This document shows, piece after piece, positions 10,106 to 20,094 of a stretch of 64,000 nucleotides of DNA. A program made the translations under genes and the position numbers. Source of the stretch: an uncultured SAR116 cluster alpha proteobacterium (GTDB lineage: Bacteria > Pseudomonadota > Alphaproteobacteria > Puniceispirillales > Puniceispirillaceae); assembly GCA_902547925.1 (NCBI GenBank), contig CACCQD010000004.1:28902-92901 (forward strand). Reading direction: 5' to 3'. Each line of letters starts with the position of its first letter. Position 1 is the first letter of the stretch. The notes beneath the pieces are model-generated. The model ran no database searches and was not told the DNA's origin. It saw only the letters and a list, made by a program, of their open reading frames with translations.

Positions 10106-12034
10106 GTGGCCACAAGCAGCCCGCGTGATCCTGCGCTCAGTGACGCATTTATGGGGGTTGCCATTTCGGCGAGTGGCGCGCGCTGGCAGGAAAGCCCGAA
10201 AGCCGTAACCGACATTGATCTTGACCGGTTTGCCGCCGGTCTTGCCCAGAATTTTGCCAATTTGCCACTGCCGATTGCCCGAATATTGGCGGCACGCGGC
10301 ATCAGCGCCGAGGCATTGCCGACACATATCAACCCGAAATTGCGTGATCTGCTGCCTGACCCATCGCGGTTTCGCGATATGGACAGGGCGGCAGCGCGGC
10401 TGGCCGACTGCGTTGAGGCGGGTGAGCCGATTGGCGTTTTTGGCGATTATGATGTCGATGGGGCGGCGGCGGCGGCGCTGTTGGTGACGGTGATGCGCGA
10501 GCTTGGTGTTGCCGTTGATGTGCATATCCCGGATCGGTTTTTCGAAGGCTATGGCCCGAATGAGGCGGCGTTGATGGCGCTCCGGGAGCGTGGCGCCAAG
10601 CTGTTGGTGACGGTGGATTGCGGGATTACCGCGCATGCGCCGCTGGCCGCGGTGGCCGATACCGGCATGGATGTGATCGTCATCGACCATCATATCGCCG
10701 AGCCCGCATTGCCGCCGGCGCATAGCGTGATCAACCCGAACCGGCTGGATGAGACGGGAGAATATGGATCGCTCTGTGCCGCAGGGGTGTGTTTTATCAC
10801 GCTTGTCGGGCTGGTGCGGGAGCTGCGCACGCGGCAATTCTTTAACGATAAGCGCCCCGTGCCCGATCTGATGATGCGCCTTGATCTGGTGGCGCTGGCG
10901 ACTGTGTGCGATGTGGTGCCGCTTGTCGGGCTGAACCGGGCGTTTGTGGCGCAGGGCCTGAAAATCATGGCGAAACGGCAGAATCCCGGTCTTGCCAGCC
11001 TTGCCGATGTGGCCGGAATGAAAACCGTGCCGAATGCCCATGCGCTCGGGTTTTTGCTGGGGCCGCGAATCAACGCAGGGGGACGCATTGGCGTGCCCGA
11101 GACTGGGGTGCGGCTGCTGGCAACGGACCGCGCGGATGAGGCGGTGGGGCTAGCCGCGCGGCTTGATCTCTATAATCAGGAACGACGCCAGATCGAGGAA
11201 GGCATCCGCCAACAGGCGATTGACCGCGCCGAAGCGATGATCGGTGATGGCGATATCGGCACGTCAGGGACGGATAAGTCAGGAAGGGGTAGGGCGGGCG
11301 CGGGTAGAGGGACAGATGTTCTGGTACTGGCCGACAGGAAGTGGCATGAGGGGGTGATTGGCATTGTTGCTGGCCGCCTGCGTGAGCGGTTTGGCAGGCC
11401 GGCCTGTGTGATTTCGCTTGCCAGTGATGGTGTTGGCAAGGGGTCTGGGCGGTCAATAGCCGGGTTTCGGCTTGGCAGCGCGATCATCGCGGCGCGTCAG
11501 GCGGGGATTTTGCTGGGGGGCGGCGGGCATGACATGGCCGCTGGCTTTTCGGTGGAGGAGAGCAAGATTGAGGCGTTGCAGGCGTTTCTGGCCGAACGGC
11601 TGGCGCAGGATCTGGCCGGAGAGGCCCCGCAGCTTGTGCGTGAAGTGAGCGCGGCGCTGAGCTGCGCCGGGGTACAACCGGAGATCGCGGATTGGCTGGA
11701 GACGCTGGGGCCATTTGGCAATGGCAACCCGGAGCCGCGCTTTGTTCTGCCCGATTGCCGGGTCACATTTGCCAAGCCGGTTGGCAGCGATGGCGCGCAT
11801 ATTTCCTGTCGGATTGATGATGGTGGTGGGATGGCGCTGAACGCGATTGCCTTTCAGGCGGGCGGCGCACCGCTTGGCAAACTGTTGCTGGCGGCGGCTG
11901 ATGATGGGCGCTATGTGCATGTTCTGGGGAAGCTCAGGCGCGATGGGTTTCGTGGTGGCAGGGCGATGCAGATCGAAATCGAGGACGCCGCGACACCGCC
12001 GCAGAGCGTTTTTGGCGCAGGCGGTGGCAGATAG
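10106..12034 (+). CDS. recJ: Single-stranded-DNA-specific exonuclease RecJ
   Basis: FGDYDVDGAAAAALL, VTVDCGITAH, VIVIDHHIAE, GPRINAGGRIG, WHEGVIGIVAGRL, GGGGHDMAAGFSV; GTG start. Confidence 0.95.
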   Translation: MATSSPRDPALSDAFMGVAISASGARWQESPKAVTDIDLDRFAAGLAQNFANLPLPIARILAARGISAEALPTHINPKLRDLLPDPSRFRDMDRAAARLADCVEAGEPIGVFGDYDVDGAAAAALLVTVMRELGVAVDVHIPDRFFEGYGPNEAALMALRERGAKLLVTVDCGITAHAPLAAVADTGMDVIVIDHHIAEPALPPAHSVINPNRLDETGEYGSLCAAGVCFITLVGLVRELRTRQFFNDKRPVPDLMMRLDLVALATVCDVVPLVGLNRAFVAQGLKIMAKRQNPGLASLADVAGMKTVPNAHALGFLLGPRINAGGRIGVPETGVRLLATDRADEAVGLAARLDLYNQERRQIEEGIRQQAIDRAEAMIGDGDIGTSGTDKSGRGRAGAGRGTDVLVLADRKWHEGVIGIVAGRLRERFGRPACVISLASDGVGKGSGRSIAGFRLGSAIIAARQAGILLGGGGHDMAAGFSVEESKIEALQAFLAERLAQDLAGEAPQLVREVSAALSCAGVQPEIADWLETLGPFGNGNPEPRFVLPDCRVTFAKPVGSDGAHISCRIDDGGGMALNAIAFQAGGAPLGKLLLAAADDGRYVHVLGKLRRDGFRGGRAMQIEIEDAATPPQSVFGAGGGR

Positions 12035-12114
12035 GTGAAAATTGCGTGAAAAGCGGCTTGATTTGCCCCACAGAATTGACTAAACACACGGTCACTATGT
12101 TCACTGGCCTTTAC

Positions 12115-12190
<76 letters not shown>

Positions 12191-12221
12191 GCCTACAACC
12201 CAAGCACAGCCTCAAAAACAC

Positions 12222-12255
12222 GCCCTCGGCCCTCACGGACCGGGGCTGTTTTTTT
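12222..12255 (+). terminator. Terminator downstream of tRNA-Glu (left-end module L1)
   Basis: GCCCTCGGCCCTCACGGACCGGGGCTGTTTTTTT; related copies at ~13705-13740 and ~19460-19492. Confidence 0.65.
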
Positions 12256-12441
12256 GTTTATGTTATAGTTTTTCTTTTTTTAATGGTGTGTATGTTGATT
12301 TATAGAAAATTATACTTTGAAACACCTAATTAGAATACTGAATGTAAATAAAATTCTTGAACTATTTTCTGCTACTGTGGTCACAGAAACCTTCGACGAA
12401 ACTCTATTTTGTCACCACGTTGGAGGGGAAGACATTTTGGG

Positions 12442-13290
12442 TTACTTAGTTGCTTTGACGTAGTGAAGTGCCGCGTTATATTTGATTTCGTGATTAACTC
12501 GTCTTTTTTTGCATAATTCTAACACTTTACTCTTTATAGCCGACATCTCTTTATCACTTAAGTTTGATCCGGAGTATAGTTTCGCTCTAGGACCGATACT
12601 TAAAAGTATTTCAACGTCTTTTTCAGGGGTGTCCCGGGTAGAAATAGAAGACGAGACTGTGTCGATTTTGATTTCCCGAAATCCAGATAAATCCAAAATT
12701 TCCCAAATATATTTTTTGTCACTAAAAGCAAATGCACCTGGCTCCCTTGTTGTTGGAGGCAAATTTTTATTCGTGTAACTTGTCACAATCTCAGAGCCCT
12801 CAATAAAAAACTCATTGCAATTCATATCTGCCCAACAAACAAAGTTCAGTGATCCTCCTGTTTTCATTGATAAATGTATATTCTTAAAAGCTTCTATCGG
12901 GTTCTCAAAAAACATCATGCCAAATCTAGAGATCACTTTGTCAAAACTTCCTACTTTGAATTTGTAGTTTTGTGCATCGCAGGTGTTGAATTCTAAATTT
13001 TCAATGTTTGAAAATTTATTTCTCGCAAAAGTTAATAATGTTTCCGATATGTCTGCGCCTTGAACATAACCGCTGCTTCCAACATACTGCGAAGCTCTAA
13101 AAGATGTTTCGCCGCCACCACATCCCACATCCAAAACGCAATCGTTTTGAACAATTTTTGACCTAAAAAAAAGTTCATCAGTTAAAACAGAGAAACGCTC
13201 ATTCATTGCGTCATCAATTTTAACCCACTTGGGACCAGATTTCTCATTCCAGTACTCTGACTGTTCTATATTTTTTATTGTTTTTGACAT
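12442..13290 (-). CDS. SAM-dependent class I methyltransferase
   Basis: VLDVGCGGGETSFRASQYVG (motif I), VISRFGMMFFENP, LNFVCWADM. Confidence 0.85.
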   Translation of the reverse strand: MSKTIKNIEQSEYWNEKSGPKWVKIDDAMNERFSVLTDELFFRSKIVQNDCVLDVGCGGGETSFRASQYVGSSGYVQGADISETLLTFARNKFSNIENLEFNTCDAQNYKFKVGSFDKVISRFGMMFFENPIEAFKNIHLSMKTGGSLNFVCWADMNCNEFFIEGSEIVTSYTNKNLPPTTREPGAFAFSDKKYIWEILDLSGFREIKIDTVSSSISTRDTPEKDVEILLSIGPRAKLYSGSNLSDKEMSAIKSKVLELCKKRRVNHEIKYNAALHYVKATK

Positions 13291-13520
13291 AGGGTGAAGA
13301 ATATTCCGCTGACACTTTTTTAGTAAGTTCCAAATATAAAATTATTTCCTCGGAGGGCGCCACAACATTAATGAAGGCGGTTTGCTGCAAAAAATGCACG
13401 TGAAGTGATTTTTAAACCCGATTTTTAAACGATTTGTTTAGTGAGTTTAATTAATATTCTAAGGCGAATTTTAATGGATTAATGTTGCTTAAGTTTACGT
13501 GGCCCTCCACAGGGGGCTCC

Positions 13521-13672
13521 AACTTGTTATAGTTTGTTATAGGTTTCTAGCTTCCAACGCCCACCAACAGTAACAAAAACACCCCGTAAACGCTGAGTTT
13601 TTACCTCCAGAAACCGCCAAATATCCCTCTTTCACGGCGCCAATAGGGGTTAGAATCCCCTACGTGATGCTA
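13521..13672 (+). repeat. Right-end module R1 with degenerate tRNA-Glu 3'-end copy
   Basis: AGGTTTCTAG...CCTCCAGAAACCGCCAAATAT followed by CCCTCTTTCACGGCGCCAATAGGGGTTAGAATCCCCTACGTGATGC; similar to 16898-17092 and 23137-23340. Confidence 0.8.
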
Positions 13673-13930
13673 GCCTACAAAGCAGGCACAGTCTTAAAAA
13701 CAAGCCCTCCACCCTCACGGACCGGAGGTTTTTTTTATTTTCTGAACTTTGCCCCGCTTCCAATTGGCCAAACAAACTTGATTAATAACAGTTTTTAGTA
13801 TTCCGTTATTGCATGCAGGAAGAGCCTCTTAAGCACTTGGTTTAAAAGTTGTTGTGCTAATTTTTGAATATCAAATTTGGGTTTACTTTTCCTAACGGCT
13901 AAGCGCTAACAAAACTAGGCAGAACATTAA

Positions 13931-15802
13931 GTGAAGCTACAAAACTCGACCGAAACATTGCACGTCTTATCTACAGCAGCAGGGATAATTTTATTCTGCT
14001 ATATGGCTTTTGCGACTGTTTTTGGTCCTTATAAAACTACGTTTGTCCATCTGGCTTTGTTCGCATTACTTTCTTTCATTATCCTGTTTTTGGATAGTAT
14101 GGCTTTGCGCCAAAATAGCAGGAAAAAGGTCTCTTATGACCTTGTCCTTTTATTAGCTTCGGCAATTCCTTTGATCTACTTCATATTAGATTTTGAAAGG
14201 TTGATTAATCTATGGGGCTCAACATACCTATCATACTTAGATTTGTTTTTAGGGAGTGTTTTTGTGCTCGTCTGTATTGAGGCCTCAAGGCGTCAATCAT
14301 ATATGCTCGGCGGTTTAGCTGTTTTGGCTTGCCTTTACATGCTCTTTGGCAATTTTTTGCCGGGTGTTTTTAGTCATGCCGGCATGGATTTTGGCCGTTT
14401 CATTTACACAGTTGTTTACACTAGTGAGGGTCTTTTTGGCACTGGCCTTAAAGTGGCAGCAACATACCTATTCATGTTCATGGTTCTTGGGAGTGTCCTC
14501 AGGGTAAGTAAAACAGGCGATTTCATGATTGATTTAGCTAATAGCGTTTTGGGAGCACGGACTGGTGGCGCGGCCAAGGGAGCGATGGCAGCGAGTGCGG
14601 GCCTTGGAACCATAGTTGGAAGTTCGATTGGTAATGTGGTTGCGACCGGCACATTTACAATACCGCTTATGAAAAGCACGGGATTCCAACCCCACGTGGC
14701 AGCCGCAGTGGAAACGAATACCTCAGAGGGTGCCCAACTTGTACCACCAATATTAGGCGCATCCGCGTTTATCATGGCTCAGGTAACGGGTATTTCTTAT
14801 GAAATTATTGTGTTGGCAGCAATCATTCCAGCCGCGTTGTACTACATATCTCTTTATTCTGTTGTTCATATTGAAGCTCTGCGTCACGGGATAAAAGGGC
14901 TGCCAGAGGATAAAATTCCCTCTTTTAAGGAAAAATTTGCTGCCGGTTGGCATCTCCTGATCGCTCCGATTGCGCTTTTTTGCCTTTTGCTGATTGGGTC
15001 TTACACTGTGACCTTTGCGAGCTTAGCAGCTATTTTTATTGCCGTAGCCTGTGGATTGGCGAGAAAGAGCACCAAATTTGGTTTTAAAAAATTGATTAAA
15101 TTTGCCAGCGAAGGCCTGAGTCAGTCGGCCCAAATCACAGCATTAGTAATTTCAATTGGGCTGATTCAAGCCTCTATAGTCGCCACCGGACTTGGGCCAA
15201 GGTTGACAGACATAATTCTTGGATTAAGCGACGGTTCATTATTGATGACAGCGGGTCTGACGGTCGTTGCGGCTACAGTCCTTGGAATGGGGATGCCTAC
15301 TCCCATAACATATTTGCTTCTTGCAATGTTTGCCGCACCCGCTCTGGTTGAATGTGGAGCGAGTGTTTTAGCCGCCCATCTTTTCTTGTTCTATTTTGCG
15401 ATCAAGTCAGGCTCTACACCTCCTGTTGCACTGGTTGCAGTCGTAGCTGCCAGCATTGCAGAGGCTCATTGGTTTCGCACAGCTATCACAGCGTTCACAC
15501 ATTCATTGCCCGGCTTTGCAGTTGCTTTCATGTTTCTTTATGAACCGGGGCTTCTTTTTGAGGGCGATTACTCTGTCATATTTTTCGTGTTCGTGAAGGC
15601 CGTTATCGCAGTGATTGCGATAACCTATGCTATCCAAGGTTGGTGTGGTGGATGGGTTTCATGGTTTTCTCGAGCAGTGCTCGCTTCAGCGGGATTGGCT
15701 ATTTTTAACGAAAATTTGTACGCAAACTCATTTGGTATAGCCGCCATCGTAAGTATTTTTTTATTCCAATATTTGCAAAACTCGGCAAACATTAAGCGTT
15801 AG
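13931..15802 (+). CDS. TRAP transporter permease, fused DctQ/DctM type (4TM/12TM, TAXI class)
   Basis: 623 aa polytopic; GSSIGNVVATGTFTIPLMKSTGFQPHVAAAVETNTSEGAQLVPPILGASAFIMA. Confidence 0.92.
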   Translation: MKLQNSTETLHVLSTAAGIILFCYMAFATVFGPYKTTFVHLALFALLSFIILFLDSMALRQNSRKKVSYDLVLLLASAIPLIYFILDFERLINLWGSTYLSYLDLFLGSVFVLVCIEASRRQSYMLGGLAVLACLYMLFGNFLPGVFSHAGMDFGRFIYTVVYTSEGLFGTGLKVAATYLFMFMVLGSVLRVSKTGDFMIDLANSVLGARTGGAAKGAMAASAGLGTIVGSSIGNVVATGTFTIPLMKSTGFQPHVAAAVETNTSEGAQLVPPILGASAFIMAQVTGISYEIIVLAAIIPAALYYISLYSVVHIEALRHGIKGLPEDKIPSFKEKFAAGWHLLIAPIALFCLLLIGSYTVTFASLAAIFIAVACGLARKSTKFGFKKLIKFASEGLSQSAQITALVISIGLIQASIVATGLGPRLTDIILGLSDGSLLMTAGLTVVAATVLGMGMPTPITYLLLAMFAAPALVECGASVLAAHLFLFYFAIKSGSTPPVALVAVVAASIAEAHWFRTAITAFTHSLPGFAVAFMFLYEPGLLFEGDYSVIFFVFVKAVIAVIAITYAIQGWCGGWVSWFSRAVLASAGLAIFNENLYANSFGIAAIVSIFLFQYLQNSANIKR

Positions 15803-15823
15803 GAACACAAAGTGGAGGAGATA

Positions 15824-16783
15824 ATGAGAAAGATAAATGCATTTATCACGGTGGCAGCTTTCCTGTTCGGAGCTAGTCATGCGCTTGCGGCAGACCAAGT
15901 GTCTATAGGAGCCAGTGGATCAGGCTCTGGTCCCTACTTAAATGCTGGTTTGATGGCAGAGGCAGCCAACAAGGCGCAAAAAGATTATAAATTTTCAGTT
16001 CAAACGACTGGTGGATATAAAGATAATCTTGGTTTGGTGCTCACAGATAAGGTTGATATTGCTCTTAACACGCTAATTGGCATTTATGATGCCTACAATC
16101 AAAACGGTAGTTATGGCACTTCACCTATGAAGGATGATTTTAAGCGTTTGCGCTACCTCTTCACGTTTGGTGCAGTGCCTCAAAATATCTTTGTTCGCGC
16201 AGATAGCGGAATTGGCTCTTTACAGGAAATAAAGGGACAGTCTTTCAATATAAACAAGCCTTCAAGTTTTACTCACGGTATGAATTTGAAAATGCTTGAA
16301 GCGGCAAATATATCTACGGATTCTTTCAAAGTTGGCACCGTGAGCACGGGTCAAGTATTCGAACAAGTGCAAAACAAGGTTTTTGTCGGTGGAGCTCACG
16401 TTTATCAGTTAGGGCTTGGAAATGCTCAAAAATTATCTAGTACGGTTGAGATAAAATATCTTGATGTTCCTCAAGATGTGATTGATCGAATGAATGTGGG
16501 TTACAATGGACTTTTGGTTCCATATGTGATTCCAGCCAATACCTACAAGGGGCAGAAAAACTCTGTGAATACCTTTGGGCTTGCTCAGGTAATGTTCACC
16601 GATGACAGCGCTGATGAGGATCTAATTTACGAATTTACCAAGTCATTTTGGTCGAATATCGAAAATTTGCAGTCTAAGAATACCAGCTTTGCTGGTATGA
16701 GTGCTAAGCTTGGTGCCAAAAATTATGAAATTCCTATGCACCCAGGCGCATTACGATATTTCAAAGAAATTGGTGCCATGTAA
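15824..16783 (+). CDS. TAXI-family TRAP transporter solute-binding protein
   Basis: Signal peptide; VSIGASGSGSGPYLNAGLMAEAANKA...; good SD (GGAGGAGATA); follows the fused permease. Confidence 0.88.
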   Translation: MRKINAFITVAAFLFGASHALAADQVSIGASGSGSGPYLNAGLMAEAANKAQKDYKFSVQTTGGYKDNLGLVLTDKVDIALNTLIGIYDAYNQNGSYGTSPMKDDFKRLRYLFTFGAVPQNIFVRADSGIGSLQEIKGQSFNINKPSSFTHGMNLKMLEAANISTDSFKVGTVSTGQVFEQVQNKVFVGGAHVYQLGLGNAQKLSSTVEIKYLDVPQDVIDRMNVGYNGLLVPYVIPANTYKGQKNSVNTFGLAQVMFTDDSADEDLIYEFTKSFWSNIENLQSKNTSFAGMSAKLGAKNYEIPMHPGALRYFKEIGAM

Positions 16784-16897
16784 AAACAGTAACGTTGTTC
16801 GGAGTTTTGTTACGTTTTCAGCGACAAAAAAGTGACCACAGGAAATGAAGTCTTCTGTGGTCAATAATATTAATAAAAATCAATAATTGACGTATTT

Positions 16898-17095
<198 letters not shown>

Positions 17096-17336
17096 TTTAT
17101 CAATAAAAATAATAGGTTAAGGACAAGTGTCCACGTTTTGTCCACACTTAGGCGGGAACACCCAAAACCGCAAGTCGATTGGACAATCTTTGCGCCCGAT
17201 TCGGGGTCTGTTTTGCCCAACGCGAACGCAAGATTTCCTTGCTACGGACCAACGAAATAGATGAATTAAAATGCGCTGAGTCAGTTCTTGTAGCCCATCG
17301 CTTCCCAACTCTCATCAGCATTGCTACACTTCAGCC

Positions 17337-19274
17337 ATGTACAGTGCCGCACTAGCATCACTGGTTGGACTGATGCTGTCGATTACTCTGCAATCGGCAA
17401 ACGCATTAAATCTGAGTTGTAAGCGAACTTCAGGGATGCATGACGGCTTTTCAACTAGAAGTGTTTTTGAGTCCTGGTTTCCAAAACGGGTGAACCCGAC
17501 CGCAGACGAGCAAATTCCAACCAGCAAAGATACTCAAGTTAGTTTTCAGATTAATGGTGCAAAATATACTCTAACGCCATCCAAAGTGATGACTGGCTCC
17601 TTGCCAGAAAAAGCAGGTTACAAGTCAGTCACTGGCGTTAGGTACAAATGTAATGCCACGTCTAATGAGGTCAAGATTGCATTCGGCCAACCTGGTAAAA
17701 AGGCTAATACCAAGAGCTTGACCACCACTGCCTCCACAAGCGCAAAGACACCTCAATCGAAGAGTTTGGTGAGGTGGCAGAGAAAAACGGATAGCTATGT
17801 GTGCAAATTTGCTCCGAAGTTTAATAATGCTTTGAGAGAAGCCAAACGTCGTGGCCTGAACTGTGCTGTTGACGAGAGTGGCTCAACCCAAGCAACGGTC
17901 GCCGGCTTGACACTTACCCAGGTGCCTGTTTCTCAACACAGTAATCCTTCGATATGTAATTTTGCTACCTATCGTGCCGGCTTAAAAACAGTATGGACAA
18001 CATCCAAAGACAAGCAAGTATATGTCCAAGAGGCAAAACGACGTTCCCTGAAGTGTGGTGTTGACAGCAGTGGCTCAACCCAAGTTGCCACGGCCACCTC
18101 CAAACCAGCTATATCCTCCGCCGAACTTGACGCCGAACGTCGAAAGCGGCTCCAAGCTGAAGCTGAGTTAGCCGCCCTAAAAGCCCAAAAGCAGGAGCAG
18201 CAAAAAACAATCTCCAGCGACACTAAAGCTCCACTGCTAACAATTGACAGTGCTGTCACGGAGGGTAAGCAAGGCATCATTCTGGGCAGGGCCACAGACA
18301 ATATTGGAATTGCAGAAGTAACCATCGATGGACAGCTGGTTGCGTTCGATGTCTCAGGCAACTTCCAATTCAACACCTTCGTTCCTGCAACAGGTAAAGA
18401 AGTGTTGGTTGAAATTAGCGACTTGGCTGGCTTATCCAATTCAAAGGTAGTTTCTCTGTCTCGTTCTGATGGAGTGCAACCTGCAACCTTGTCATTTGCC
18501 AGCTTGAATCCAATGGGACGTAAAGTGGCTAGCAACGATACCGCAGTGGCTTTGATTGTTGGTGTTGATGCGTACGAAAACACTCCGGCCAGAGCCATTT
18601 ATGCGGATAGTGATGCTAGGGTATTTGCTGATTACGCATCAGAGAAACTGGGCGTCCCTGAAAATCGCATTAACATTCTGGTAAATGATGGTGCTGGCGA
18701 GAGGGAAATGCTTTTGTCGGTGAAATCGTGGTTATCCCGTGCCGTCAAACAGAACCAGTCCGACGTCTACGTGTTCTTCGCCGGTCACGGTCTGGCCAGT
18801 GATGATGGTGAACAGATGTACCTGCTACCCTATGACGGTGCCCCTGAGTTGTTAGATGATACCGCAATTGCCAGGGAACGCCTTTTCACTGACATCGCTT
18901 CCGCCAACCCCCGTAGTGTAACGGTATTCCTCGACACCTGCTATTCCGGCATAACCAGAGGCACTGATATGCTAATAGCTAGTCGTCCTATCGCTATCAA
19001 AGCACTCAAGCAATCAGTACCTGACAATTTCACAGTTATGACAGCAGCAGCTGGTGACCAGACAGCTAAACCACTGGAAGAAGCCAAGCATGGAATGTTC
19101 AGCTATTTCCTGATGAAGGGGATGGAAGGGGAAGCAGACGCTAATCAGGACAGCAAGATTACCGCTGGTGAATTGCACAGTTATGTTCAGACAAACGTAA
19201 TCCAGCAGTCCAGTGGCAACCAGACTCCGGAGTTACAAGGTGATGCCAATAGAGTGCTGGTGAGGTTCCAGTAA
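17337..19274 (+). CDS. Secreted caspase-like (peptidase C14/metacaspase family) protein
   Basis: Signal peptide; VALIVGVDAYENTPARAIYADSDARVF, VYVFFAGHGLA (His), VTVFLDTCYSG (Cys); duplicated EAKRRGLxCxVDxSGSTQ motif. Confidence 0.88.
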   Translation: MYSAALASLVGLMLSITLQSANALNLSCKRTSGMHDGFSTRSVFESWFPKRVNPTADEQIPTSKDTQVSFQINGAKYTLTPSKVMTGSLPEKAGYKSVTGVRYKCNATSNEVKIAFGQPGKKANTKSLTTTASTSAKTPQSKSLVRWQRKTDSYVCKFAPKFNNALREAKRRGLNCAVDESGSTQATVAGLTLTQVPVSQHSNPSICNFATYRAGLKTVWTTSKDKQVYVQEAKRRSLKCGVDSSGSTQVATATSKPAISSAELDAERRKRLQAEAELAALKAQKQEQQKTISSDTKAPLLTIDSAVTEGKQGIILGRATDNIGIAEVTIDGQLVAFDVSGNFQFNTFVPATGKEVLVEISDLAGLSNSKVVSLSRSDGVQPATLSFASLNPMGRKVASNDTAVALIVGVDAYENTPARAIYADSDARVFADYASEKLGVPENRINILVNDGAGEREMLLSVKSWLSRAVKQNQSDVYVFFAGHGLASDDGEQMYLLPYDGAPELLDDTAIARERLFTDIASANPRSVTVFLDTCYSGITRGTDMLIASRPIAIKALKQSVPDNFTVMTAAAGDQTAKPLEEAKHGMFSYFLMKGMEGEADANQDSKITAGELHSYVQTNVIQQSSGNQTPELQGDANRVLVRFQ

Positions 19275-19412
19275 GCCCGACGGATGTCAAAAAGAAAAAC
19301 GTGATTGATTAAGCGCGTACAGTTCGGGTCGTTCTGAGACAGACTGAGACAAACTGAGACAAAAAAGTAGACATCTTCATAATAAACTATTGATTTAAAT
19401 ATATAATATGGT

Positions 19413-19512
19413 CCTACGGGATGCCAGTCTACAACATAAAGCTAGCCTCAGAAACAAGCCTTCGGCCTTCACGGACTTGGGGCTGTTTTTTTGTGTATGT
19501 TATAGCTTTCTT
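19413..19512 (+). repeat. Left-end module L3: last 14 nt of tRNA-Glu plus terminator-like flank
   Basis: CCTACGGGATGCCAGTCTACAAC...CCTTCGGCCTTCACGGACTTGGGGCTGTTTTTTTGTGTATGTTATAG matches 12177-12275. Confidence 0.8.
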
Positions 19513-19794
19513 ATGGTTTTTCAGATGTTACGTTTCAAATTACTTTAGTCGTTTGTTTTAGTAAGGCGAGTTTACAATGTAGTTTTTGTTGAAAACTATC
19601 GGTTTAGACAAATTCCCAGAAATGCTCGTTTTTGCAACTCTGTTTGGTATTTTTGTTTGAAGCGGTGGCTCTAACATCTACGCATTTTTCAGACAGCATT
19701 GCGTCGTTCAGGCTCTAAAACGCTCTCTACTCATGTCGCATGTACTCTTAATTCGAATGAGATCATCCTCTGATAAAAATAATTAACACATTTT

Positions 19795-19837
19795 TATATT
19801 GCAAATGATAATTAGTATCATTATCATTTGCAATATA
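19795..19837. promoter_or_regulatory. Long palindrome containing a Fur-box-like site
   Basis: TATATTGCAAATGATAAT-TAGTATC-ATTATCATTTGCAATATA: 18-bp perfect arms; core GATAATTAGTATCATTATC resembles the Fur consensus. Confidence 0.75.
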
Positions 19838-20094
19838 GGTTTTAGTTAAGTTGTGAAACCAAACACTCTTGGACCGCCCTTGGGTATTTTAGCTTTCGTA
19901 ACTCTTTGAAAGTTAGATTTTTGAATCGTGCCAATGGGTGGTGTTGGGCGGGGTCAGTATTTGCGTTCCCTTGTTAGCTGACCCCGTTCAAAAATAGCAG
20001 TTTTATTAAAGAAGAAGGAAAATCTTAAATTTTATTTTTTGGTGCTGAGACGGTTGCATCACCAAAATTCGACCAGATCAATTTGGGGGAGCTT

